Shown here one piece after another: positions 10,050 to 19,467 of a DNA stretch of 23,747 nt (the stretch's first letter is position 1; each line of letters starts with the position of its first letter). The stretch spans positions 1-23,747 of the forward strand of contig NXFV01001007.1 in NCBI GenBank assembly GCA_002803225.1, read 5' to 3'. Below the pieces are notes generated by a model that made no database searches, was not told the origin of the DNA, and saw nothing but the letters and a program-made list of their open reading frames with translations. This DNA is from Gamarada debralockiae (Eukaryota; Ascomycota; Leotiomycetes; Helotiales; Hyphodiscaceae). The translations under genes and the position numbers were made by a program.

Positions 10050-10524
10050 GCTTGAGAAGAGGGTTGCTGGCGCTTTGGGTGGGAGATATGGCATGGATTG
10101 TACTATATCATAAAATGGATGGCATGGATGATAGAGCAATAATCATCACGTTTGGCATGATCTGGCACATTCTCTCACGGAGCTTGAAATCTTTGGGAGC
10201 CATGAACGAATGTTGCGAGTGACATTTGCATTTGTGCGAGATAGATCACTTGACACTCAGAGCCCCTTCATCGATGCATGGTGCTCTCATATCTATGGCA
10301 AGCAAGCTCATCTTGTTTTAAGCCCCGATCTACCGTCGATGCAAATAACTCTAACAAGCCATGGGTATGGATTCCTTCCGATGTCCCCGTCCTCAACAGT
10401 AAACGCCTCCAACATGCAACGGTCCGAGTGATCAGACCTCCTGTGTCCATACCCTCAACCCAGACTCCCTCCCAAACTCAAAAATTTAACCAACTTAACA
10501 TACTTCTTCCAAGCTCTGTACCAC
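10050..10524. other. Intergenic, between convergent gene ends
   Basis: This 475-nt stretch lies between the proteasome alpha6 stop (+) and the LOG-family stop (-). It should carry the 3' untranslated regions of both. Three overlapping short open frames (10210-10550) have no domain, no intron signals and no consistent coding character, so I see no gene here. Confidence 0.6.
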
Positions 10525-11398
10525 TCATTCATTACCCCACTCCAACTTAAACCGTCCCCCCGCAACCCTATAATTCCTCAACGCACCCACAGCCTCCTCC
10601 CCACTCCTCGCCTCCTTAATAATGGCCCTATTTCCTTCCCCCACAAACCCCGCCTCCACACTATCTTTCACCCACTTCATCAACCCATCCCAATAACCGT
10701 CCACATTGAGCACCACAACGCCTCTATTATGAATCCCCAATTGATTCCACGTCACAACTTCCATCAGCTCCTCCAACGTGCCATATCCTCCACTCAAAGC
10801 AATGAAGCCTGAGCCTTCTCCGCCCTCGAGAACTTCTTTCGCCATCAACTGTTTTCGCTTGTGCATGTCTTTTACCACGGTGGTTTTGCCGTACTCGTGG
10901 TAGGCGGGGAGAGAGTCGGGAGTGGAATGGTTGGAGGCGCTTTGGGATTCAGGACCGCGCTCGTATTGTACGAGCGGCGCAGGGATGATGCCGTGGACGG
11001 ATTTGGGTCCGGATAATGAGACCAGAGTGCGTGCTACTTCGCCCATGAGGCCTACTGTTCCGCCTCCATACACCAAGGAAATATCATTCTCTGCCATGAC
11101 TTTGGCTAGAGATCGAGCCATTTCCATATGTGCTATTCTCCTGTCAGCGACTTCAAACTGGGGGTAGGAGAAGGTTGGCGGGGTAAGTGGGATGGAAGTT
11201 GGGAAGGAGAGGTAATGTACCTGGAGAATTTCCAGGTGAAGCACCGCAGAAAACACATATCTTAATCGGCTTGTCGCCATTGCTGACGGATCCGGGTCCT
11301 GTGGAATTGGGATTTAGGTTGGAGAGAGGGTGGGGTGTGTGGTTTAGCGGGGTGTCATTTTGGGCTCCGAGAGCTGGAGAAGCTCCGCCTGATGCCAT
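10525..11398 (-). CDS. LOG-family phosphoribohydrolase (lysine decarboxylase-like fold)
   Basis: LOG-type enzymes release a free base from nucleoside 5'-monophosphates; the characterised ones activate cytokinins. The fungal cellular role is often unproven, and lysine decarboxylase annotations of this fold are misleading. Exons are 11398-11221 and 11132-10525, with an 88-nt intron (GTACAT..AATAG), giving 261 residues. Visible motifs are CVFCGASPGNSP at 48-59, VYGGGTVGLMGE at 80-91, DMHKRKQLM at 148-156 and SGGYGTLEE at 173-181. The last corresponds to PGGxGTxxE with Ser in place of the usual Pro. A Ser/Pro-rich loop at about 117-137 is longer than in plant LOGs. The start at 11398 has an excellent context (CCACCATGG). 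The frame is open upstream to 11527, so a longer form cannot be excluded. The splice site was chosen because it joins SP to AHMEMARSLAK as the family requires; a nearer acceptor would break the frame. Confidence 0.9.
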
Positions 11399-11914
11399 GG
11401 TGGATATATATTCGTTCTCGAGGATTGGGGAGAGTTTGATGTGTGATTGAGGGAGGACAAAGCAGAAACGGTGAATGTGGGACGAAAGTTGTGTCCAAAG
11501 AAAGCTTCGGGGACTCAAGGAAGGCACAGGCTCGGCTTATGAAGGTGTGAAAGAAGTCACAAGATAGCTTGTAAAACGTGGCAGAATGGTCCAATTAAAG
11601 TACTAATCTGTAGGGCGAAGTAAAGACAGTTTGATTTCCCGAATAGAGACAGATGTTGGGTATACGTTCAAGGGGAGTTGTTGAAATCCGGTTTCTTTTA
11701 GTCATGATGAGGGACTGAGTAAGTCAACAAAGATTCAAGCGGAGCGGCCGCATGGTTCCGACACACGGTGACAATACGCGACGTGATTGGACGGTGAGGT
11801 GATGGGACCTGGAATTGATCGACACCTTTCTATCGACGACTTCGAGAGATCTCAACGTTGTCTTCTTCCCCCATCCTCAACCCAAGAAGCCAATTCAGCC
11901 AAGGCATCTTCGAC
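11399..11914. promoter_or_regulatory. Shared divergent promoter region LOG / CLPTM1
   Basis: This 516-nt region lies between the LOG-family start (-) and the presumed CLPTM1 start (+). A CCAAT pentamer at 11591-11595 and an inverted one (ATTGG) at 11786-11790 lie 193 and about 125 nt from the respective starts, distances usual for Hap/CBC-type binding sites in filamentous fungi. Such pentamers also occur by chance, so the sites are suggestive only. No gene is supported here. Confidence 0.35.
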
Positions 11915-14081
11915 ATGCCTCCTCCCACAGCTCCAGCAGCTGCGGCTGCCCAAGCCCAAGAAGGTGGAATAAGTGTTCGTCCCCCATCCTCCCGCAGAAA
12001 AAAGCTGAATGCTGATATTCGTCCAGCCCATGATCAGATCCGCCGTGCAAGGAATCGCCATCTTCATCGGCGTCCAATTTTTCATGTCCCAAATCATGGG
12101 CAAAAAAACCGCAACGACCACCACTACGACCGATGAATCCGGGACCGTGATCCAAGTCCCTGCCAACACGGGCGAAATCCCACCTTTCCTCGCACGCCCG
12201 GATTCTCTTGCAGAGGGCGCGGTCTACAATCCTATCCCGCAACGCATAGCGCCCATGTGGCCCCTCGGTTCCCCTCTAGACATAACGATTGTTGTCTCGC
12301 CCTCCTTCGTTGCAGATCCCTTGTCGAAGGTTCCGAAAGAGAGGATTGTGGTGGATGAGAAGGCATTCAAATTGGGGGACTACAAGGAGAATATGGTTAT
12401 TGATACGGAATTTGATGTTCCGAGGGAAGTGCAGAATAACGGCACGTTGTGGGCGCATTTCTATATTGGCTTGACGGGAAGTAAATTGGATCCTGCTACG
12501 CCGGGTTATGATCCTGCTAGGGCGTTCCATTTTATGCACCCTTTGACACAGTACATTGCCCAGAAGAAGGTTAAGAAGACGAAGAATTTGCTTGCTGCCA
12601 AGGAGGATGATGAGGAGGAGGTGAGTGCTATTTCTAGACTTTGGGGGATTTGTGCTGATGAAATGCTAGCCCGAGGAAGAGATCCCCACTGGCCCGATTA
12701 TTTCCTCTCATTACCACCCCAACTTCACTATGTCTCTTATTCCGGACACTGGAGTCATGCTATACCCAAGCTTACACCCAGCTGTTCGCCAATACGTACA
12801 CCTGGAAGCAACTGGGGCAAGAGATGCCACTGGCCAGAATGGCTGGTACTATCCTGTGATGTTCGTCAACACTTTCTGGCAACTCAAGTCTCACATGATG
12901 ACTCTCAACTCAACCGTTACTCGATTACCTCTCCATATCAATCTCAACAATTTCGCGAATTGGAAGTTCAGCATTATTGCCAGTATCGATGAGGGAGCCA
13001 AGCAAACTGCCAGACAAGCAGCCCAGGGTCAAGCACCACCTGGAGGCGGAGATGGTAGTGAGTTCGAGATGATCAAGGAGGTCTTGCTTGATACGAATAT
13101 CTACCTCCTCGGCACCACGGTCGTCGTCAGTATTCTGCACATGATCTTCGAGATGCTTGCTTTCAAATCCGATATTAGCCATTACCGCAACAAGAAAAAC
13201 AATGTTGGTATCTCCGTCCGCTCGATCCTCGGAAACGTGTTCATGCAGGGAGTTATCTTCTTATACCTCTTGGATAACAATGAGAATACTAGTACGTACA
13301 ATTCCCGCTCCCAAACACTGTCATTACTAATGTTGTCAAAGGTTGGATGATCCTCTTCTCCCAAGGAATGGGTATCCTACTCGAATTCTGGAAAATCACC
13401 ACCGTAGTAAACGTACGCATCCGTCCCAGTGCACCTGGCTCAATGATCCCCTACCGCATCGCCTTCGAAGACAAACATGTCCTCTCCGAAACCGAAGAGA
13501 AAACCAAAGAGTACGACGCCGTGGCCTTTAAATACCTCTACATGATCGCCGTCCCCCTTCTCTTGGCCTACGCTGGCTATTCCCTGAAATACGAGACCCA
13601 TAAGTCATGGTACTCGTTCGTCATCACTACACTTGTGGGTTCAGTCTACGCGTACGGATTCCTGATGATGGTGCCGAGCTTGTATATCAATTACAGACTG
13701 AAGAGCGTGGCACATATGCCTGCCAAAGCCATGATGTACAAGTTCCTCAACACTTTCATCGATGATCTGTTCGCATTTACGATCAAGATGCCCACCCTTC
13801 ATCGATTAGCAACACTGAGAGATGACGTTATTTTCTTTGTTTATTTGTATCAGAGTTATAAGTACAAGGTTGATTATACTCGTGTGAACGAGTTTGGGCA
13901 GGGAGGAGATGATGAGCAGGTTGAGGAGAAGATTGCGAATAAGCCGCTGACGAGCATTGCGGGCGCGGATGCAAGTGTGAGCGTTGGGAAGCAGGGCGCT
14001 GAGAGGGCGGGACAGGCGGTAGATGATGTGGCAGCGAAGGTTAGTGGGAGTGCGAAGGGAGGTGCTACGAAGCGGAAGTGA
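11915..14081 (+). CDS. CLPTM1: CLPTM1 family multi-span ER membrane protein
   Basis: This belongs to the CLPTM1/CLPTM1L family (cleft lip and palate transmembrane protein). Human CLPTM1L is reported to scramble GlcN-PI for GPI-anchor synthesis, and CLPTM1 retains receptors in the ER; the fungal role is inferred. The exon model is 11915-11974, 12027-12620, 12670-13291 and 13342-14081, with introns of 52, 49 and 50 nt, giving 671 residues, near the family norm. A first span lies at about 24-45, followed by a long lumenal domain (about 50-355; TPGYDP and NGTLWAHFYI visible). Further spans are near 361-383, 404-420, 427-447, 489-507 and 517-542. The cytoplasmic LNTFIDDLFAFTIKMPTLHR and RDDVIFFVYLYQ blocks are diagnostic. 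Exons 2-4 are secure. The first exon (Ala/Gln-rich, starting MPPPTAPA) relies on a weak GTTCGT donor; otherwise translation would begin at 12009 or 12030. Confidence 0.93.
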
Positions 14082-14766
14082 GGAATCTGGATACATGCAG
14101 AAGAGCGTTTTGGGATTGGATAATCGCAAATATCGAATAAGCTTGGTAAGCATCTGAGATTTACAAACATTTAATAGAGAATGACAGGCCAAATTCTCAT
14201 GCCCATTTGGGGAGTTGCTATTCTCGCATTGCTCCTTTGATCAAGTCCGGGAATTCACCTCTCTTCGGGTATTCACAGATTGCCGGCGGTTGAGCTAGGC
14301 GGCAAAGAACCCGCAAGAGGAGCCAATACGAAAGTTGGTCCAAGTCGGTCGAATTCGGTCCAAAGTTATCGAATAGCGGTGGTCATTCCACCATGGTTCC
14401 TGGCTGACAGTGAGACGGCACTTGTTTGCTGGGTGTGCCTTTCGGTGAAAGCTTGAAGTCGATTTGAATTTCTTACGCATGTGAGGGAATTTGTTATTCG
14501 AGATGCCTTGCGACAGAGCGTCTTCCTAACCATCGCCCCCTCTTTCCGGTTGTGCTGAGTGGCTTTCTGACTTTGATTCACATTCATCAAATCTACTGTT
14601 TGTCCATCTCGTCCGGCCCTGTAGTCTTGGCTTCCTTTCTCATCAATAACTTTGTCAGATGACAAACCTCTCGCCATCATCTCCTCTTATATTTCAATAT
14701 TCCCCTTTCCCCTTCAACATCTTCTTCATCCCTCCGCAGTCTCACCTTTCACATCTTCTCAAAACC
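14082..14766. promoter_or_regulatory. Intergenic / upstream region of hydrolase 1
   Basis: This 685-nt stretch lies between the CLPTM1 stop and the first hydrolase start. The last 90 nt are strongly pyrimidine-rich, as in fungal promoters and leaders, and an AT-rich stretch near 14683-14702 may be the core promoter. An in-frame ATG at 14659 would add 36 residues to the hydrolase, but the added sequence has no counterpart in the paralog. The minus-strand open frames at 14295-14680 show nothing recognisable. Confidence 0.4.
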
Positions 14767-15663
14767 ATGGCATCCAACCCAACCCCCTCCACCCTCGAAA
14801 ATGAATCCTTCACCCTAACCTACTTTCACCTCGGCACCGGGCCCCTCATCCTCCTAATTCCCAACGGCTGGGGCCACGCCTCCCAATTCTTCCCACTCAT
14901 GCACCTCCTCTCACCCTCCTACACTGTAGCAACCTTCAACCGGCGCCAAAACACACTCATCAACCATCCCCAACAAGCTCGCGACGTGGCCGCCATCATC
15001 AAAGCGCTTGGCTTCTCCACCGCAACAATCTTCGGCACGTCTCTTGGAGCAATCATCGGATTCCAGTTCGCGATCGATTTTCCCACCATGATAGACATGC
15101 TGATATGTCATGAGGCACCAACATCCGTGTACCTTCCCGCCCCAGAATCTTCTCACGCACTCGAAGGTTCGCTGGCTTTGCATGAATTGTACCTCGCCTC
15201 CGGCGTTGACGTCGCGCTTCAAGTATTCCAGGAGAAGTCGTTCCAAGGATTGAATGATAAGGGCATACCCCTCCCAGCTCCTCCGGCCGCAGAGAATGTG
15301 AAGAATTTCTTTCATAATGAGTTCCTTTTGAGCGCGACCTATTGTCCTGACTTGAGGAAACTCGTGCAGAATGGCGTTGCGGCGAAAACTGGCTTGTTTG
15401 CGGGGAAGAGGAGTGGTGATTCGTTCCCTGCTAGAGTTACGCTGGGGCAGCAGGAGATACTTGGGTGTGAGAGGATGGTTGTGGAGGGGCATCATTTGTG
15501 AGTCTTTTATTTCAATTACTACGTTTGTGTCGCATCGTCGCAAGAAGAATGGGAATTGCTGACTTTGTAATCCCACAGTGGGTTTGAATGCGAGCCAGAA
15601 GGTTTTGTTACGGGCTTAGAAGAGATGATTGGTGTATTAAAGAACAAGGGACGGAAGGCATAA
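14767..15663 (+). CDS. Alpha/beta hydrolase, tandem copy 1 (loop deleted)
   Basis: This is an alpha/beta-hydrolase fold enzyme with unknown substrate. Exons are 14767-15497 and 15579-15663 (81-nt intron, GTGAGT..CACAG, inside a Phe codon), giving 271 residues. The oxyanion-side motif IPNGWGH is at 31-37. The nucleophile elbow is GTSLG with Ser92. The likely catalytic His243 is in EGHHFGFECEPE, assembled only after splicing. Compared with the neighbour at 15988, about nine residues are missing right after FNRR (57-60), where related hydrolases have a DRRGxGxS-like turn, so activity or substrate range may differ. No clear acid residue follows the FAGKRS strand. The start context is AAACCATGG, and the paralog begins with the same MASNPT. 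It is read in the same direction as copy 2, 324 nt ahead of it, and the pair look like a local duplication. Confidence 0.9.
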
Positions 15664-15987
15664 TGATGGGTTTCTATGCAAGCAGGACCGAATGTGTCAC
15701 TTGCAGAAAGAGGCTTGATAGAGTACGTCGACCTAAGCCTATTTAAGCCTGCCGTGACGTGGCAGCATATCGGTCTTTTACTCAATGACAAGACGAGATC
15801 AAGAGCCTTCGATTCTAATAAACTAACCATACCATTGGTGAGAAGTAGTTGACATCTCTCTTATCTTGAGTTCGTTCCTTCCGTAGAGAGAGCCTGTTTA
15901 CACCTCCAAACCCCGATCCCCCACCCAAACATTTCCATCCTCTCCGCACACTTCCCAAACTGCCATTCCCTTCACACCTTAAGCACC
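15664..15987. promoter_or_regulatory. Spacer and promoter between the tandem hydrolases
   Basis: This 324-nt spacer holds the 3' end of copy 1 and the promoter of copy 2. An inverted CCAAT (ATTGG, 15834-15838) lies about 150 nt before the copy 2 start, and TGACGTGGCA occurs near 15756-15765. The final 80 nt are C/T-rich and end in CACCATGG, like the leader of copy 1. The resemblance suggests that the duplication included leader sequence. Confidence 0.35.
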
Positions 15988-16966
15988 ATGGCATCTAACC
16001 CAACCCACTCCACCGTCTTCAACGAAGACTGCGAAATTCACTATTGGTACCAAGGCAATGGTCCGCTCATGATTCTGATCCCAAATGGGTATGGCCATGG
16101 CTCACAGTACAACGCATTAATGGCTCTGCTGTCGCCCACCTACACCGTAGCGACCTTCGATCGCCGCGGGACAGCTGGCTCCCCAAATAACAGCGCAAAC
16201 AAGCTCATCAACCACCCGCAACAAGCCCGGGACATCGCGGCTATCATCAAAGCCCTCAACCACACCAAAGCCATTCTCTTTGGCTCCTCACTAGGTGGGC
16301 TATTGGCCTTCCAATTCGCCATTGACTTCCCGGATCAAGTAGACTTGTTAATAAGTCACGAAGCTCCAACCCTGAGCCTTCTCCCTTCACCAGAATCCAG
16401 TCGTAGTCTGGAGGGTGTACTCGGCGTGCACCATCTCTGTATCGCAGCTGGACCTGATGCCGCCAATCAGGCCTTTACTTCGCACTCGTTTAAGGGGTTA
16501 GGAGAAGATGGGACGCGGATGCCGGAGGAGCCGCCTAGCGAAAACGTGGCGAATTTCTTTGAGAATGAGTTCTTGTTGGCGAGTTTTTATGTTCCGGATT
16601 TGAGACGGATTGGGGAGTCCCGGGTGGGGAGGGAGGGTAGGGTGGGGGTATTGGCAGGACGGAGGAGTGCCGGGACGCTGAGTGCGAACGCGGCGGCGGC
16701 GCAGAGAGAGGTATTGGGGTGTGAGATTGGGTTGGTGGAGGGGCATCATTTGTGAGTTTCTTTTCCGTTTCGGTGTCTGAGGCTTGTCTGATAAGGTCTC
16801 TTTTCTTATATTGTCTTTCACGAGACGTTGTTAGACTATTATTTGGCTCAAAAATGGTGAATACTAATTTATATCTCATAGCGGGTTTGAGTGTGAGCCA
16901 GAAAGTTTTGTCATAGGGTTGGAAAAGATCATTTCGATGCTGCAGAAGGGACAAGAGCAACCATAA
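15988..16966 (+). CDS. Alpha/beta hydrolase, tandem copy 2
   Basis: This is the paralog of the preceding gene, 282 residues. Exons are 15988-16751 and 16882-16966 (130-nt intron, GTGAGT..CATAG). The intron splits the same Phe codon, and the second exon has the same 85-nt length as in copy 1. It has IPNGYGH (31-37), the full turn FDRRGTAGSPNNS (57-69), the nucleophile elbow GSSLG with Ser101, and His254 in EGHHFGFECEPE. The C-terminal domain has the AGRRSAGT strand found in this family where the acid is not obvious. No signal peptide is visible, so a cytosolic location is likely. The substrate is unknown; related bacterial and fungal proteins are annotated only as alpha/beta hydrolases. Copy 2 keeps the canonical loop, so it is the better candidate for the ancestral activity. 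Confidence 0.92.
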
Positions 16967-17872
16967 TCATTTATATTCAACATTATGACCCTATAGTTGG
17001 TCGGCATGATCCCTGTCCTCAGAGACCTATGCTGTGAGTATAGTTGGAATCATAAAATTTTGATACAAGCAAATTAATTATCCGGTCACTAGGTGTAGTC
17101 TAACGTTAGACATCGATCCAAAGAATATAGCTCCTGGTTAAACCACAAACCATTTCCATTAACAGCAAAGATAACTATCAAGAAGAATATTAGCTTCCGC
17201 TAACCAACACTACTGATGTGAACCTTTGACTTATCTACACGACATCTTCGGACAATCCCCATACCCCCCGTCGAGCCTTGGAGTGAAGTTTGACGAAGGA
17301 GGGGATTTGCTGGTTCAATTTGAGCCAACACCTTCGATTAAGGTCAAGATGACTGCTCTAAGATGCCAAAGAGGAAGTCTTTTATCAGCGGCCGCATCAT
17401 GGTTAGGTTTGAGGAACATAATGGTGTTCCCCCCATTATTTTTGCGGCCAATTAAAGTGCATGATACTGTCCGCCAAAACGGCTTCTCAGATGACGAGTC
17501 TTCCCCACAACTCATCCTCCAATGAGTTCTCCTGACCACACTTTCACCTCACCCGGAATCAGGATATAGACGACAACAGAGAGCCAATCAGAACAATTTG
17601 CGCCGAATGAAGTTATTTTGCGGTTAAATCCCTGACATATCTTAAGCTGGTTGGAGCAAATCCATACCCCACTCTCGAGACTTGGCAGGGACTTCGGCAG
17701 CAACTGCTTGAATAGGATTAGATCCCTTTCCCTTCGTGGCACGTCGGACGAGCCTCTCTTAGGGATATAAGTAGTGATACTATTTCAAAGTATCCCAGCT
17801 TTGACATCCTTCAAAAAGCTCAACCGCAACAACTCAAAATTACCTGTTTCCTGATTTGCTCAGCAAGCAGTC
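16967..17872. other. Intergenic region upstream of the FAD oxidoreductase
   Basis: This 906-nt stretch has no supported gene. A 99-residue plus-strand frame at 17226-17525 and overlapping minus-strand frames (17315-17742) show no domain and no splice signals, and are most likely chance. The 3' end, from about 17740, is promoter-like: a TATAA element at 17766 is followed by a C/A-rich leader. Confidence 0.5.
17766..17771 (+). promoter_or_regulatory. Candidate TATA box of the FAD oxidoreductase gene
   Basis: TATAAG lies 107 nt before the proposed start codon at 17873, within the usual fungal range once a leader of several tens of nucleotides is allowed. The sequence between them has CAA-rich stretches typical of fungal leaders. 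The call rests on position and match only. Confidence 0.35.
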
Positions 17873-19467
17873 ATGTTCTCTGAAGGTTATCTCTCACTTA
17901 CAAATTGAAATTGAAACCTATATCTTTCACTGACCATTTCTTTAGAATATGCCCAAGTCCTCAGAGACTGCATGACAGCGGATCCTCAGCTCCCACGACC
18001 ACACCCGACAACTTCATTCTGGCAAGAACCACCACACCCCTCAGTTTCAAACGCTCAATCACCCTCCCTCCCAGAAACAACGGACTTCGCAGTCATCGGC
18101 TCAGGAATCACAGGCTGCAGCGTAACCAAAGCTCTTCTTGAAGACCTCTCACTCGCTGGCAAACAGGTCACCGTCTTAGAAGCAAGAACGCTGTGCAGTA
18201 GCGCAACTGGTCGAAATGGCGGACATCTCGTCTCAGATACTCCAGACAGCTTTGGCCGTCTTGCGGCTATGCTTGGTGTTGAAGAGGCAAAGAAGATTGC
18301 AAGGTTTAGCTTTGCTAGTATGGATCGGTTGAAAGAGGTTGTGGCTAGCTTGAGTGATGAGTTGAGAGAAAGGTCGCAGTTGAGAGAAGTGACGAGTGTG
18401 TCGGGCTTTGGAGACGTTAAGAGCTTTGAGAACTTTAAGGCTAGCTTGGCTATGTTTGAAGGGGCATTGCCGGAGTTGAAGGGCCGGAATGAAGTAGTGG
18501 ACAAGGAAGAGGCGCAGAGGGTAAGTACTTTTTCTAGGTGCTGTGCAGTTAAGGTATGAAACTAATATGAGAATAAAAGAGATTCAATTTCCGCGACGTC
18601 GTTGGCGCAGAACTTCAACACAAAGCAGGCGCTTTGTGGCCCTATCGACTCATCACCGGCATCTTCGATATGCTGCTCAAAGAGCACTCAGATCATTTTT
18701 CAATTGAGACCTCAACGCCCGTTCTTTCCATCTCTCACTCTGAAAATCCATCAGACGCAGAATATCCCTACACCCTAACAACCCCACGAGGCACCATCCG
18801 CGCCGCGAAAGTAATCCACTGCACAAACGCCCACGCATCTCACCTCCTTCCAGCGCTTCGCGGCAAGATCTTCCCCCTGCGTGGCACAATGTCCACTCAA
18901 GCCAAAGGCGAGATCTTCCCCAACCTCGGCGCAACTAATTCTTGGAGTTATATAGACAAAGGAACACTCGATCCCAAAACAAACGTTTGGAGCTGGACCC
19001 TGTATTACATCACTCAAGATCCAAACACAGGTGATATCTACATTGGCGGCGAGAAGCAGAAACTCGACCAATTACTCGTCAGCGATGATACTGTCATTGG
19101 CGAAATTCCCAGTGAAGCTTTAGCTAAGGTCCTACCGAAGATCTTTGGTGAAGGTTGGGAGGAGGAAGATCCGGTTGTGAAGAAAATGTGGAGTGGAATA
19201 ATGGGTTTTACGCCTGATATGCTGCCTGTTATGGGACAATTGACGAGAAGAATGAGTGGGAGAAGTGGGGAGGGAGAGTGGTTTGCGGGTGGGTATAATG
19301 GGCACGGGATGGACAAGTCGTGGTTGATTAGCGAAGCTTTGGTCAGTATGTTGGTTGGGAAGGATGTCAGTGCATGGTTTCCGAGTGCCTATCGCATTAC
19401 CGAGGCGAGGCTGGAGAAGATGGATTTGGATCATGTACTTGAAATGCTGGGTAGCGCTGGCACTTGA
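17873..19467 (+). CDS. FAD-dependent oxidoreductase, DAO family
   Basis: This is a flavoprotein amine/amino-acid oxidase-like enzyme of the D-amino acid oxidase superfamily; the substrate is unknown. Exons are 17873-17885 (13 nt), 17946-18520 and 18580-19467, with introns of 60 and 59 nt that carry CTGAC and CTAAT branch sites, giving 491 residues. The Rossmann motif FAVIGSGITG is at 52-61 with the acidic strand end VTVLEAR at 79-85, and ATGRNGGH at 91-98 is the usual FAD-contacting block. ALWPYRL and FPLRGTM lie in the substrate half, and the C-terminal WFAGGYNGHGM is the family's closing FAD motif. The N-terminal PTTSFWQEPPHP block is typical of fungal members. The tiny first exon was chosen because it joins in frame (EEYAQVL); starting instead at Met14 (17972) would also leave an intact domain. 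It lies downstream of the hydrolases on the same strand, but nothing shows joint regulation. Confidence 0.9.

Noticed and set aside
10210..10550. Short open frames between the proteasome and LOG genes
   Set aside because: They overlap each other on both strands, lie in the expected 3' untranslated regions and show no domain.
14659..14766. Upstream in-frame start adding 36 residues to hydrolase 1
   Set aside because: The downstream ATG has a strong context, and the paralog begins with the same residues without any extension.
17226..17525. 99-residue plus-strand open frame upstream of the FAD oxidoreductase
   Set aside because: It has no domain, no splice signals and no homology that I recognise; likely chance in promoter DNA.
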